Positions 1-8,092 of a stretch of DNA of 64,000 bases are shown here, piece after piece. Position 1 is the stretch's first letter. Every line of letters begins with the position of its first letter. The stretch covers positions 3,038,001-3,102,000 of the forward strand of contig OZ241900.1 of assembly GCA_965203615.1 (NCBI GenBank), in the 5' to 3' direction. Position numbers and translations under genes: made by a program. The DNA is from VXNE01 sp965203615 (GTDB taxonomy: Bacteria; Pseudomonadota; Gammaproteobacteria; Pseudomonadales; Azotimanducaceae). A model generated the notes under the pieces. It was not told the DNA's origin and made no database searches. It worked only from the letters and a program-made list of their open reading frames with translations.

Positions 1-1646
1 TCCGGGCTCAGGAACCGGCCCAGGGTCGGGTCGTAGACGCGTCCGCCGCGGTGAATGAATCCCGTCCGCTCCAGGTGCTCGTGGCCCGTGTGGCCGCGCG
101 TGCGCGGGTCCGCCCCCGCCTCCAGCGCGACGCGCTCCGACTCCGTCAGCGCCGCCGTCCAGTCCGCCTTGCGCCGCTCGCCGAACGGGTCGTGGGCGAA
201 TGTGCGCGTGCGCGCCCCGGACGCGTCGGTGGTGCCCTCCACCGAGCCCAGGTGGTCCCTGTGCATGTAGTCGACGTAGCTTGCGGTGGTCGTTGTCTCT
301 TCGCCCTCGTCGTCCGTGGCCGCCGCCGTCGTCTTCACATGCCGCACCCCGTCCGTGACCCGGGTCTGCCGGATCGACGTGTGCGCGGCGCCCGCGCGCG
401 GCAGCAGCTCCTCGAACGCGCCGACGTAGTACGTGTGCTCCGTGCGCAGGGTCCGGCCGTCCATGTGCGTCGTCTTCCTGTGGTGGCGTGCCCCGTCCGG
501 GCCGTAGGCGAACTCGTCGCGCGCCGTCGGCGTCGCGTCGGTCCTGCTCGCGCCCAGGGTGATCCGCGCCGGCAGGTTGCGGCCGTTCCAATCGACGAAC
601 TTGTCGTCGCCGCAGCCGGCCGAGGTGCAGTCGTACCCGGTGATGTTGCCGTCGGCGTCGTAGCCGAACGTGTGCGACTTGCCGTCGATGGTCGCGGTCT
701 TCAGGCGGTTCGGCCTCGCCGCGTCGGTGTGGCTGTAGGAGGACACGTCGATATCCGCGCCGACCGAGCTGGTCTTCGTCTTCAGGTTGCCCCTCGCGTC
801 GTAGGTCTGGCTCAGGATCCGGCGCGTCGTGTTGTTCAGCTTCGTGGTCGCGGTCTTCAGCCGGCCCAGCGGGTCGTGGGCGAACTCCTCCAGCTTCGCG
901 TTGTTGCGGCCGACATGGCTCGCGCGGCTCGACAGCAGGCCGTCGCTGCGCCAGACATAGGCGTTGTCCTGGATCTTCGTCCCGCCGCCCGCGACCGTGT
1001 CGATGTCGGTCGGCCGGCCCGTCTTCGGGTCGAAGGTCCGCGTCGTCGTCACGCCGTTGCCGTACGTCACCCCGGTGACGTTGCCCCGGGCGTCCATCGC
1101 CGTGCGCCTCTCCAGCAACGCCCCGCTCGACGAGTCCCGCCTCAGCTCCGTCCGGTAGCCCCGGGCGTTATAGGCGTGGTGCGCCGTCAGCCCCGAGGGA
1201 TACGAAACCGTCTTCAGGCGGCCGTTGGAATAGTAGGTGTAGCCGTGGATGTAGGTCTTGTCGACCGCGGGCGCGCCGATCGTCGTGGTCGACTGCTTGA
1301 GGCGCGCGTCGCCGTCGTACTCGAGCGCCTCCCTGAAGTCCGGGTCCATCATCGAGCCGGCGCAGCCGGTGGCGGCGGCGCCGTTCTTGTAGCAGCGCCG
1401 CTCCAGCGCGCCGAGCGCGCGTTTCGGCATGGTCGGATCGTAGCGCCACTCCGCGACCCCGTCCGGGTCCTTGCGCTTCGTTGCCCGGCCGAGCTTGTCG
1501 TGGGTCCAGGTCGTCGTCCCCTTGCCGTCCGCGCGCGTCTTCAGCTCGCCGAACCTCGTGTGGGTGAACCTGACGGTCCCGAAGTCGGGGCTCGCGACGC
1601 GCTTGCGGAATCCCGACGAGTCGTAGGCGAAGGTGATGCCTGCCAA
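1..1646 (-). CDS. Orphan Rhs core module (cassette 9), 3' end outside window
   Basis: This is a YD-repeat/Rhs core fragment entering from the left edge of the window. From a TTG start (MAGITFAYDSSGF) it stays in frame through YD repeats (YDARGNL, YDADGN), the YMHRDHLGS box and the RVYDPTLGRFLSPD core, and then leaves the window, so its toxin tip is not visible. It closely matches the cores at 13191-15767 and 16731-19292, with point changes such as KRVASP in place of DSVASP. It begins at the same codon and behind the same 128-bp junction block as those two. It has no signal peptide or N-terminal domains, so it is an orphan module rather than a complete rhs gene. No convincing Shine-Dalgarno precedes the TTG, so it may be silent. 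Confidence 0.8.
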   Translation of the reverse strand, partial: MAGITFAYDSSGFRKRVASPDFGTVRFTHTRFGELKTRADGKGTTTWTHDKLGRATKRKDPDGVAEWRYDPTMPKRALGALERRCYKNGAAATGCAGSMMDPDFREALEYDGDARLKQSTTTIGAPAVDKTYIHGYTYYSNGRLKTVSYPSGLTAHHAYNARGYRTELRRDSSSGALLERRTAMDARGNVTGVTYGNGVTTTRTFDPKTGRPTDIDTVAGGGTKIQDNAYVWRSDGLLSSRASHVGRNNAKLEEFAHDPLGRLKTATTKLNNTTRRILSQTYDARGNLKTKTSSVGADIDVSSYSHTDAARPNRLKTATIDGKSHTFGYDADGNITGYDCTSAGCGDDKFVDWNGRNLPARITLGASRTDATPTARDEFAYGPDGARHHRKTTHMDGRTLRTEHTYYVGAFEELLPRAGAAHTSIRQTRVTDGVRHVKTTAAATDDEGEETTTTASYVDYMHRDHLGSVEGTTDASGARTRTFAHDPFGERRKADWTAALTESERVALEAGADPRTRGHTGHEHLERTGFIHRGGRVYDPTLGRFLSP

Positions 1647-1774
1647 CGCCCTTTGTTTTCTTCCGCGCGTGTCTCAACCATCTGGTACTTGTTTGGATCC
1701 TGATCCACGTTCCTCCAGACACATGGCGGGTCTGTGGTACCAAATGGGCAAGTCATCGAAGCCGATATCATCAG
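1647..1774 (-). repeat. Cassette junction block, copy 1 of 3
   Basis: This 128-bp block lies immediately upstream of an orphan Rhs core and is nearly identical to 15768-15895 and 19293-19420. On the minus strand it runs from GATGATATCGGCTTCGATG to the TTG start of the core. In this copy its upstream part is read in frame as the last residues of the immunity gene (DDIGFDDLPIWYHRP and onward). In the other two copies it lies in the untranslated gap after the immunity gene. It looks like a shared recombination boundary. Confidence 0.75.
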
Positions 1775-2342
1775 TGATGTGCCGAATGGCGTCATCATCT
1801 TGGGAGACCTTCACTCTAAAGCGGAATGACGCAAAATTGGCATACCGTCTTCCCCCTGCTTTTTCGAACGTAAGCTTTTCGTCGAAAATCTCCAGAACTA
1901 TTTCCATGTTCCGAAGCCCAAGTGCCCTTGGCTGTCCGCCATGGGGAGAAAGCCGACAGTCCCCGACAAAGTGCTCCGCGTAAAACAGTGCCCGATTTTC
2001 CCAATCACGCGTGTGATCTTTGTCATACGCGAATAGAGTGCTGACCGTTTCTAACGAATACAACGACTCTAGCCTACACTCGAAGTCACCCGAAAAGTAG
2101 ATATCGGGATTGCCATCGTATAGGTGACTGCCGCATTCCAATATATATTGTGGAATGCCGTTTTTGTCCACTATATTTAAATGAATATGAGCTTCGCTGG
2201 GATCGTCGAACTGATACTCCATTTCAAGACTTGCGATCTGAGGCCAGCCCGGTGTGTCAGTCAGAGAGCCACTCATTCCAGCTATAACAAGGATTACGAA
2301 AGCCACCACTACTCTGTTCCCGATGGACAATTTAGGGCGCAA
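1674..2342 (-). CDS. Predicted membrane/periplasmic immunity protein (cassette 8)
   Basis: This protein of about 222 residues directly follows the cassette-8 toxin tip and is inferred to be its immunity protein. The N-terminus has one hydrophobic segment (VVVAFVILVIAGMSGSL), so the rest probably sits in the periplasm. No family was recognised. The given start is TTG, which overlaps the toxin gene. A GTG at 2309 that shares one base with the toxin TAG (TAGTG), with GGGAA upstream, is an equally good start. The last residues, about 30, come from the 128-bp junction block, so the original C-terminus may have been replaced by recombination. The gene is clearly richer in AT than the flanking Rhs cores, suggesting it was acquired together with its toxin. 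Confidence 0.6.
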   Translation of the reverse strand: MRPKLSIGNRVVVAFVILVIAGMSGSLTDTPGWPQIASLEMEYQFDDPSEAHIHLNIVDKNGIPQYILECGSHLYDGNPDIYFSGDFECRLESLYSLETVSTLFAYDKDHTRDWENRALFYAEHFVGDCRLSPHGGQPRALGLRNMEIVLEIFDEKLTFEKAGGRRYANFASFRFRVKVSQDDDAIRHITDDIGFDDLPIWYHRPAMCLEERGSGSKQVPDG

Positions 2343-3601
2343 GGAATAGAGAGCTTTATGGGCACGATGCCAAGGTCTTCGTCCCCACCGGGCAATTCCA
2401 AGATGAGTGTGTCAGGATGCAGATGCCTCATCGCATCGCGAACGTTCATGCCAGGGATCGGCGTGTCTCCGCCTATCACGTCTGCAACGTTGTCGAAAAT
2501 CAGTTGCCCATCAACGTATCCCGAAATCTTTCCCAAGTATGGACGTACTATTCTCTTGCCTTCGTGCACATCCGCACCGCCAAACTGCACAGGATCTATG
2601 GCAACCGAACTCTCTGTCACTAATACTCTTGGGCCAAAACCTCCGTGCACGGGCTCCTGGGCAGTGCTAATGTGATCACTATTGCCCTCTAGTATCCTTG
2701 CATTGCCGACGCAAGTACATACTCCGGTTTTTGAACGATCTCTGTATTTTCCGTCGATGTCCCATACGGTGATCTTGGGAATGTTCATCACGAGCACCTG
2801 GTCGTGCACTTGGAAGGTGACCGTGCCGAAAAAGATGGTCATGCCGAAGTAGAAGGGACCGGGGTAGTCGTAGGAGCCCCACCCGCCGTCGCCGACGCCG
2901 CCGCCTCCCCGGAAGTAGTGCGGGGCGTTGGGGTTGAAGGGGGGAGTGCCGGCGAGCCCGCCCCAGCCCGGGTTGAACCAGGAGGAGACGAACGAGAAGA
3001 ACACGTCGACCCAATGGAAGTGGTGCGTCGAGACCACGCTCGCGAGGCCGAACCCGCCGCCGGCCGCTCCCCCCTGTCGGCACATGAACCCGGCCATGAC
3101 GCAGCCCCCGCTCGCCTGCCTCTGCGACAGCCCGCTCGGGTCGACGAGGCTCATGGGGCTGTTCGAGACGTAGCTGTAGCCGTTCCAGGCCTGCGCGGAG
3201 GCGGTGTTGGCCACTATCGGGTCCGGGCTCAGGAACCGGCCCAGGGTCGGGTCGTAGACGCGTCCGCCGCGGTGAATGAATCCCGTCCGGTCCAGGTGCT
3301 CGTGGCCGGTGTGGCCGCGCGTCCGGGGTAGCGAAGACCCGTCGATGGTCGCGCCCGTCAGCCTGTTCGGCCTGGCCCTGTCCGGGTACGCGTGGCACAC
3401 ATTGATATCCGCGTCCACCGAGCTGGTCTTCGACTTGAGGTTGCCCCGCGCGTCGTACCCGAAGCTCAGCGCTGCCGCCGAGCTTGGTGAGCGCGCCGTC
3501 GAGCCGGCCCAGCCGGTCGTGGAAGAACTCCTCCAGCTTCGCGTCGTCGCCGCCGACGCACTGGTTGACCTGGGCGCCAACACCTTCTCCGTCGACGTCA
3601 C
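2309..3601 (-). CDS. Truncated orphan Rhs with unclassified toxin tip (cassette 8)
   Basis: From about 3475 downstream the frame encodes a short Rhs core (LSFGYDARGNLKSK), then an in-frame deletion joining ATIDGSSLP to RTRGHTGHEHL, the GRFLSPDP core, the hydrophobic pretoxin linker (HWVDVFFSFVSSW) and a unique tip of about 130 residues. The tip begins near TCVGNARILEGN and includes VIGGDTPIPGMNVRD and LILELPGGDEDLG. I do not recognise a catalytic family. The first roughly 40 codons are a shifted frame of the core (TTRSWRSSSTTGW reads KLEEFFHDRLGRL in the next frame), so the 5' end is decayed and the stated start is nominal. The linker is the NIP.IT type also seen in the leading gene. The immunity gene follows with a short overlap. 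Confidence 0.6.
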   Translation of the reverse strand: MTSTEKVLAPRSTSASAATTRSWRSSSTTGWAGSTARSPSSAAALSFGYDARGNLKSKTSSVDADINVCHAYPDRARPNRLTGATIDGSSLPRTRGHTGHEHLDRTGFIHRGGRVYDPTLGRFLSPDPIVANTASAQAWNGYSYVSNSPMSLVDPSGLSQRQASGGCVMAGFMCRQGGAAGGGFGLASVVSTHHFHWVDVFFSFVSSWFNPGWGGLAGTPPFNPNAPHYFRGGGGVGDGGWGSYDYPGPFYFGMTIFFGTVTFQVHDQVLVMNIPKITVWDIDGKYRDRSKTGVCTCVGNARILEGNSDHISTAQEPVHGGFGPRVLVTESSVAIDPVQFGGADVHEGKRIVRPYLGKISGYVDGQLIFDNVADVIGGDTPIPGMNVRDAMRHLHPDTLILELPGGDEDLGIVPIKLSIPCALNCPSGTE

Positions 3602-3721
3602 ACTAATCCGGTTGGCGTTCGGGTATCGACCTCGCGCAGCATCGTCGTCACGCCCTGTCCGGCTCCTTGCGCCGCAAGTCGCCGACCAAAGACACGAACG
3701 AAGCCATTGCGTACGGGTTGG
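3602..3721 (-). pseudogene. Decayed Rhs core remnant
   Basis: Between the duplicated immunity gene and cassette 8, the minus strand still aligns by eye with a more upstream part of the leading gene (around its DDTNRNRIRSTATEKV segment, near 23020). Examples are GTCGATACCCGAACGC and GGAGAAGGTG, with small indels that destroy the frame. It is a fossil of a longer core and carries no usable gene. Confidence 0.5.
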
Positions 3722-4240
3722 TCAAGCATCGAATATTTCGGTGCAGACAGAATAGTCGACACGCCCGTAGTACTTGTTGACTCTCGTCCATCTGCGTCCG
3801 GCTTCCGTATAGTCCAGCGATACATCTCGATATATGCCAATCTCAACAAGGCTTTTATAAAACATAGCCTTGGAAGTGAACTCGTATACGACATTGATGT
3901 CAGTCTGCAAGATAAAATAATGTGCCCTGTTGACAAGGATTGCCCGGAATTCTCCTCCTTCGTTACATTCGAATCGCCGAATCGGGAGTCGCAAGCCAAC
4001 AATATAGTTTCCGACAATATCATAATCGGCGATGGCTGGATTCACGATGACATGTTCACCCTTCCGTATATCCCAATTTCCTGGAGCCAAGTCGTATCCC
4101 TCGAAACTGCTGCTACCAAGTGTGATAAACATGTAGGATAAGGCCGTGCATGTCGCATACAGCAAGCCCAGACCTGCCAAAATCCCGCACAAGCCCGAAC
4201 CCCATTGGGGCTCGATACGTCTCAATGACCTGACACTCAT
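3722..4240 (-). CDS. Immunity-like membrane-anchored protein, second copy (cassette 7)
   Basis: This protein of 172 residues has one N-terminal membrane segment (about residues 15-42, GLCGILAGLGLLYATC...) and a presumably periplasmic remainder. It is a diverged paralogue of the gene just upstream (4237-4800): DIVGNYIVGLRLP matches DLVGEYMVGLRMP, and HYFILQTD matches QYFILSTE. Its ATG overlaps the upstream stop by four bases (ATGA), so the two are translationally coupled. It probably protects against the cassette-7 toxin or a relative. AT-rich compared with the Rhs cores. The family was not recognised. Confidence 0.65.
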   Translation of the reverse strand: MSVRSLRRIEPQWGSGLCGILAGLGLLYATCTALSYMFITLGSSSFEGYDLAPGNWDIRKGEHVIVNPAIADYDIVGNYIVGLRLPIRRFECNEGGEFRAILVNRAHYFILQTDINVVYEFTSKAMFYKSLVEIGIYRDVSLDYTEAGRRWTRVNKYYGRVDYSVCTEIFDA

Positions 4241-4800
4241 TCCCCGACTCCCGACTGTTTTCTCGTGTCATCTGGCACACAATCGGCATAGTCATAATCG
4301 TTGTACCTTGGCGGATACGTAATGGCCATATAGTAGAACATCGAATAGTCCAGCGATACGTCGTCATCAATGCCTATTTCACGGAGCTCCTCCTCGAATG
4401 CTTCGATCGAACTATATTCAAGAACCGAACCCGTCTCTGTAGACAAGATGAAGTACTGTTTCTCATTAACCAAGTCAAACCAGCCGCCGGTTGTGCGACA
4501 ACGGTACTTCTGCGTGGGCATGCGCAACCCGACCATATACTCCCCGACGAGATCGTATTCTATGACGGCTGGATGGACGATTATCTCGTCCTCCTTGCTA
4601 ACATATCTATAATTGTATGGTTCCCGGTTCAGCTTATACCCATCATAGTTGTCGTCCAATAAATAGGAGCCGTATGCGAGGTGTGCGACGTAAACGAAGA
4701 TGCCAATGGTAAACGTTCCACATCCGGAAAGAATGCCGACAAAAAGGGGTCTTTTCTGCCGAGGTGTCCATTTAGGACTACTCAAAATGGGTATCCTCAT
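4237..4800 (-). CDS. Membrane-anchored immunity protein (cassette 7)
   Basis: This protein of 187 residues overlaps the 3' end of the cassette-7 toxin gene by 23 bases. It has a single hydrophobic segment at about residues 19-44 (FVGILSGCGTFTIGIFVYVAH) and a polar, acidic and tyrosine-rich C-terminal domain predicted to face the periplasm. Position, overlap and topology indicate an immunity protein against a toxin acting in the periplasm. A paralogue follows with an ATGA overlap. It is AT-rich relative to its neighbours. No named family was recognised. Confidence 0.65.
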   Translation of the reverse strand: MRIPILSSPKWTPRQKRPLFVGILSGCGTFTIGIFVYVAHLAYGSYLLDDNYDGYKLNREPYNYRYVSKEDEIIVHPAVIEYDLVGEYMVGLRMPTQKYRCRTTGGWFDLVNEKQYFILSTETGSVLEYSSIEAFEEELREIGIDDDVSLDYSMFYYMAITYPPRYNDYDYADCVPDDTRKQSGVGE

Positions 4801-6755
4801 ATCTATACTTAATCAGGAATGGTGTGCCTGGCCCATGTTGTTCTCTTAGATGTCGATTTACAAGGTTCCGCAATCCTATGAGAGCGCTGTTGTCGCGGTT
4901 CTCCATCACTAAGGGCTCGAAATCATAGTGCCCATCATAGATTCTTCCATTTGCAGGATTGGTTACGACTTGGCCATGTACCAGGACGTCGCTGGCGATC
5001 ACAGAGTCGCCGATTCTGGTTGTAGATAAGACTCTTCCGTCCACAATTAGGTCCATTCCAGCGGCATTTTGCCACCACCACTTTGCTTCTTGGCGTGTAA
5101 TTCTATGGCGTATTGGAGCCCGGCCACCGTTTTCAAGGATTCTAGACATCCTGGATACCATTGCTTTATAGGCCTTAGGTCCCCTGCACATTTGTCCTCC
5201 GGTGCATCGCTTGGCCTTGCTGGCTCTCTCCTTCGTGGTGTCGTCCGTGCGTATGTCCTTTCGGGAGACCTCGGGTGTGCCGGCAACCGCGACGTGGCTG
5301 GTCACCTGGAACGCGACCGAGAAGAACGCGATGCCGAAGTGGAAGGATCCGAAGGAGTCGTAGGAATCCCACCCGCCGTGGCCGAAGCCGCCTCCCCGGA
5401 AGTAGTGCGGGGCGTTGGGGTTGAAGGGGGGAGTGCTGGCGAGCCCGCCCCAGCCCGGGTTGAACCAGGAGGAGACGAACGAGAAGAACACGTCGACCCA
5501 ATGGAAGCGGTGCGTCGAGACCACGCTCGCGAGGCCGAACCCCCCGCCGGCCGCTCCCCCCTGCCGGCACATGAACCCGGCCATGACGCAGCCCCCGCTC
5601 GCCTGCCTCTGCGACAGCCCGCTCGGGTCGACGAGGCTCATGGGGCTGTTCGAGACGTAGCTGTAGCCGTTCCAGGCCTGCGCGGAGGCCGGGTCCGAGA
5701 CCAGCGGGTCCGGGCTCAGGAACCGGCCCAGGGTCGGGTCGTAGACGCGTCCGCCGCGATGAATGAATCCCGTTCGCTCCAGGTGCTCGTGGCCCGTGTG
5801 GCCGCGCGTGCGCGGGTCCGCCCCCGACTCCAGCGCGACGCGCTCCGACTCCGTCAGCGCCGCCGTCCAGTCCGCCTTGCGCCGCTCCCCGAACGGGTCG
5901 TGGGCGAATGTGCGCGTGCGCGCCCCGGACGCGTCCGTGGTGCCCTCCACCGAGCCCAGGTGGTCCCTGTGCATGTAGTCGACGTAGCTTGCGGTGGTCG
6001 TTGTCTCTTCGCCCTCGTCGTCCGTGGCCGCCGCCGTCGTCTTCACATGCCGCACCCCGTCCGTGACCCGCGTCTGCCTGATCGACGTGTGCGCGGCGCC
6101 CGCGCGCGGCAGCAGCTCCTCGAACGCGCCGACGTAATACGTGTGCTCCGTGCGCAGGGTCCGGCCGTCCATGTGCGTCGTCTTCCTGTGGTAGCGCGCC
6201 CCGTCCGGGCCGTAGGCGAACTCGTCGCGCGCCGTCGGCTCGGCGGTGGTCCCGCTCGCGCCCAGGGTGATCCGCGCCGGCAGGTTGCGGCCGTTCCAAT
6301 CGATGAACTTGTCGTCGCCGCAGCCGGCCGAGGTGCAGTCGTAGCCGGTGATGTTGCCGTCGGCGTCGTAGCCGAACGTGTGCGACTTGCCGTCGATGGT
6401 CGCGGTCTTCAGGCGGTTCGGCCTCGCCGCGTCGGTGTGGCTGTAGGAGGACACGTCGATATCCGCGCCGACCGAGCTGGTCTTCGTCTTCAGGTTGCCC
6501 CTCGCGTCGTAGGTCTGGCTCAGGATCCGGCGCGTCGTGTTGTTCAGCTTCGTGGTCGCGGTCGTCAGCCGGCCCAGCGGGTCGTGGGCGAACTCCTCCA
6601 GCTTCGCGTTGTTGCGGCCGACGTGGCTCGCCCGGCTCTCGAGCAGGCCGTCGCTGCGCCAGACATAGGCGTTGTCCTGGATCTTCGTCCCGCCGCTCGA
6701 GACCTTGTCGATGCCCGATGGCCCACCGTCCTTGGGTCGAAGGTCCGCGTTGTCG
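4778..6755 (-). CDS. Orphan Rhs module with YDF-motif toxin tip (cassette 7), 5' frameshifted
   Basis: The Rhs core can be followed from about 6755 to the GRFLSPDP core near 5710. A frameshift lies around 6715-6735 (FDPRTVGHRAS in place of FDPKTGRPTDI). The uninterrupted frame is 4778-6454 from an internal GTG (SSYSHTD). After the linker (VTSHVAVAGTPEVSRKD) comes a tip of about 190 residues with HRITRQEAKWWWQN, VDGRVLSTTRIGDS and NGRIYDGHYDFEP, ending in KYRYEDTHFE. The DGHYDF stretch loosely recalls the D-x-Y-D-F motif of colicin M-type lipid II hydrolases, and the immunity genes are membrane-anchored. That assignment is only a suggestion. The 5' end is broken, so this may be a silent donor. 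Confidence 0.6.
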
Positions 6756-6809
6756 TCACATGCTTGGTTCTCTCAAATCGTACGTATAGGAGGCAAGCTG
6801 AGACGGATG

Positions 6810-7202
6810 TTATCGATTGCTCCAGTCATATGCGGCGATTCTGTCTTTGAAATGAGCTGGGAATACGACGATCAGACTTCGTTCCTTGGAGCTGGACCAT
6901 TTCTTGACGGCATAGTCCAACACAAGGAGATGTGTTTGTACCAAATCGGAATCGCCTTCGAGAGGCAAGTCTTCGTGCGAGAGGACGATATCACCCGGAG
7001 GTAGCCATGAGAGATCTCGAATGCAATCGAGAAACGCATCCCAATTGACTCCGTAGTAGTCAGGAAAATCCAAGGACCTTCCTAACACTTCGAGCAACTC
7101 TCTTTTGGAGTCAAGACCGGAAGGTACGTGTGTTTCCAGAACCGCAGATCCAGACCAGCGACCAAAACAGAATGGAATCTTATCCACGTCAGCGTCCGTC
7201 AT
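6810..7202 (-). CDS. Barstar-family immunity protein (cassette 6)
   Basis: This protein of 130 residues is a recognisable barstar-type ribonuclease inhibitor, with the hallmark FPDYYGVNWDAFLDCIRDL at about residues 45-63 (barstar binds and blocks barnase in the cytoplasm). It has no signal peptide, consistent with a cytoplasmic RNase toxin. The ATG lies five bases after the TAG that ends a barnase-like remnant at 7208-7360, the expected toxin-immunity order. The cognate toxin is no longer intact, so the gene now acts, if at all, as a stand-alone immunity. It is homologous to 9514-9903. Confidence 0.88.
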   Translation of the reverse strand: MTDADVDKIPFCFGRWSGSAVLETHVPSGLDSKRELLEVLGRSLDFPDYYGVNWDAFLDCIRDLSWLPPGDIVLSHEDLPLEGDSDLVQTHLLVLDYAVKKWSSSKERSLIVVFPAHFKDRIAAYDWSNR

Positions 7203-7207
7203 CAGTT

Positions 7208-7360
7208 CTAAGGAATGAACGACTCATAGCGGTCGGGAGTAGTATCCCTCGCGTCTCTTCGGCAAGCGACCCTCCACATTCTGGAAGACCGCTGATTCAG
7301 CATAGCGCCATCGGTTTAGAATCCCGAGCCAGCCGCGACCTATCCAAGTTGCCGCTGCCT
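7208..7360 (-). pseudogene. Barnase-like toxin fossil (cassette 6)
   Basis: Immediately upstream of the barstar, the minus strand encodes AVFQNVEGRLPKRREGYYS in one frame and TTPDRYESFIP followed by TAG in the next. These match the middle (F-N-REG-LP) and the end (YT-D-HY-F) of barnase-type microbial ribonucleases. The roughly 30 residues that should lie between them, including the catalytic Glu and Arg region, are missing, and the His of the DHY box reads Arg. A deletion at repeated Tyr codons would explain the junction. Upstream of it (7361-7492) I see only decayed, unassignable sequence. Confidence 0.65.
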
Positions 7361-7492
7361 TGATTGTCCTTGGTTCGGTTCACAATCCAATCATCCGCCC
7401 CGTGCCAGAGGTGGGTTCTTGAACGTCCAGTCGACCACGATCTTGTGCGTTGAGAGCGCCGCTAAACGTGGCCAGCCAACGTGGAACCGAAG

Positions 7493-8092
7493 CTATTTGG
7501 CACCCGTCAAGACGACTTCACGAACAGCCGTTGCTATCGACCCCCATCCTCCTGCCCCGATGAGGTCGTCGAGGGTTTGCAATGCCGAAGCAGTATCTCC
7601 AACTTTCCATTCAGCAAGAGCCAGATATAATTTTGTATCCGGACGTCTTTGGTGCCAATCTTTTTCTTGGCGAAGGCAATCGACCATAGAAACATAGTCT
7701 TCAACCTGCTCCAGAAAGGGTATCCCCTTAGTATCCAAAGCAAATTGGATCTCCTGTCCGATCACCTCACAATCTCCATTGGAGATCGTCCACCATTGAT
7801 CGAGAGGTTTATCTTGTAGGCTGCCAAGCCTGCATCTAACCGCACAATCCGCATCAACGAGCCACCGTTTTGTCGTCTTCGGCCAGATAATCTTTACAAA
7901 GTCGGGAACGGCAACTCCCAAGTTAACCGTAAATACTTCAGTCCTTTTGGAGTTATACGATGCCAACTGTATAGTTACTACATCGATAAAGTCAGATCGT
8001 TCTCGATTCCACCTATATCCATTCTTTCTGAAGCCGTGCGATCTTAGGAGGGGCTGAATCCAGCATTTTGCAATTGCATTTGCGCTTCTCAT
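7493..8092 (-). CDS. DUF4304-like immunity protein (cassette 5)
   Basis: This protein of 199 residues starts directly after the toxin stop (TAA followed at once by ATG). Its N-terminal part (IQPLLRSHGFRKNGYRWNR, then VVTIQLASYNS and VFTVNLGV) resembles DUF4304 proteins, which often sit behind polymorphic toxins. It has no signal peptide or membrane segment, so it should act in the cytoplasm. This agrees with the nuclease-like toxin upstream. Lower GC than the Rhs core supports joint acquisition with the tip. Confidence 0.72.
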   Translation of the reverse strand: MRSANAIAKCWIQPLLRSHGFRKNGYRWNRERSDFIDVVTIQLASYNSKRTEVFTVNLGVAVPDFVKIIWPKTTKRWLVDADCAVRCRLGSLQDKPLDQWWTISNGDCEVIGQEIQFALDTKGIPFLEQVEDYVSMVDCLRQEKDWHQRRPDTKLYLALAEWKVGDTASALQTLDDLIGAGGWGSIATAVREVVLTGAK

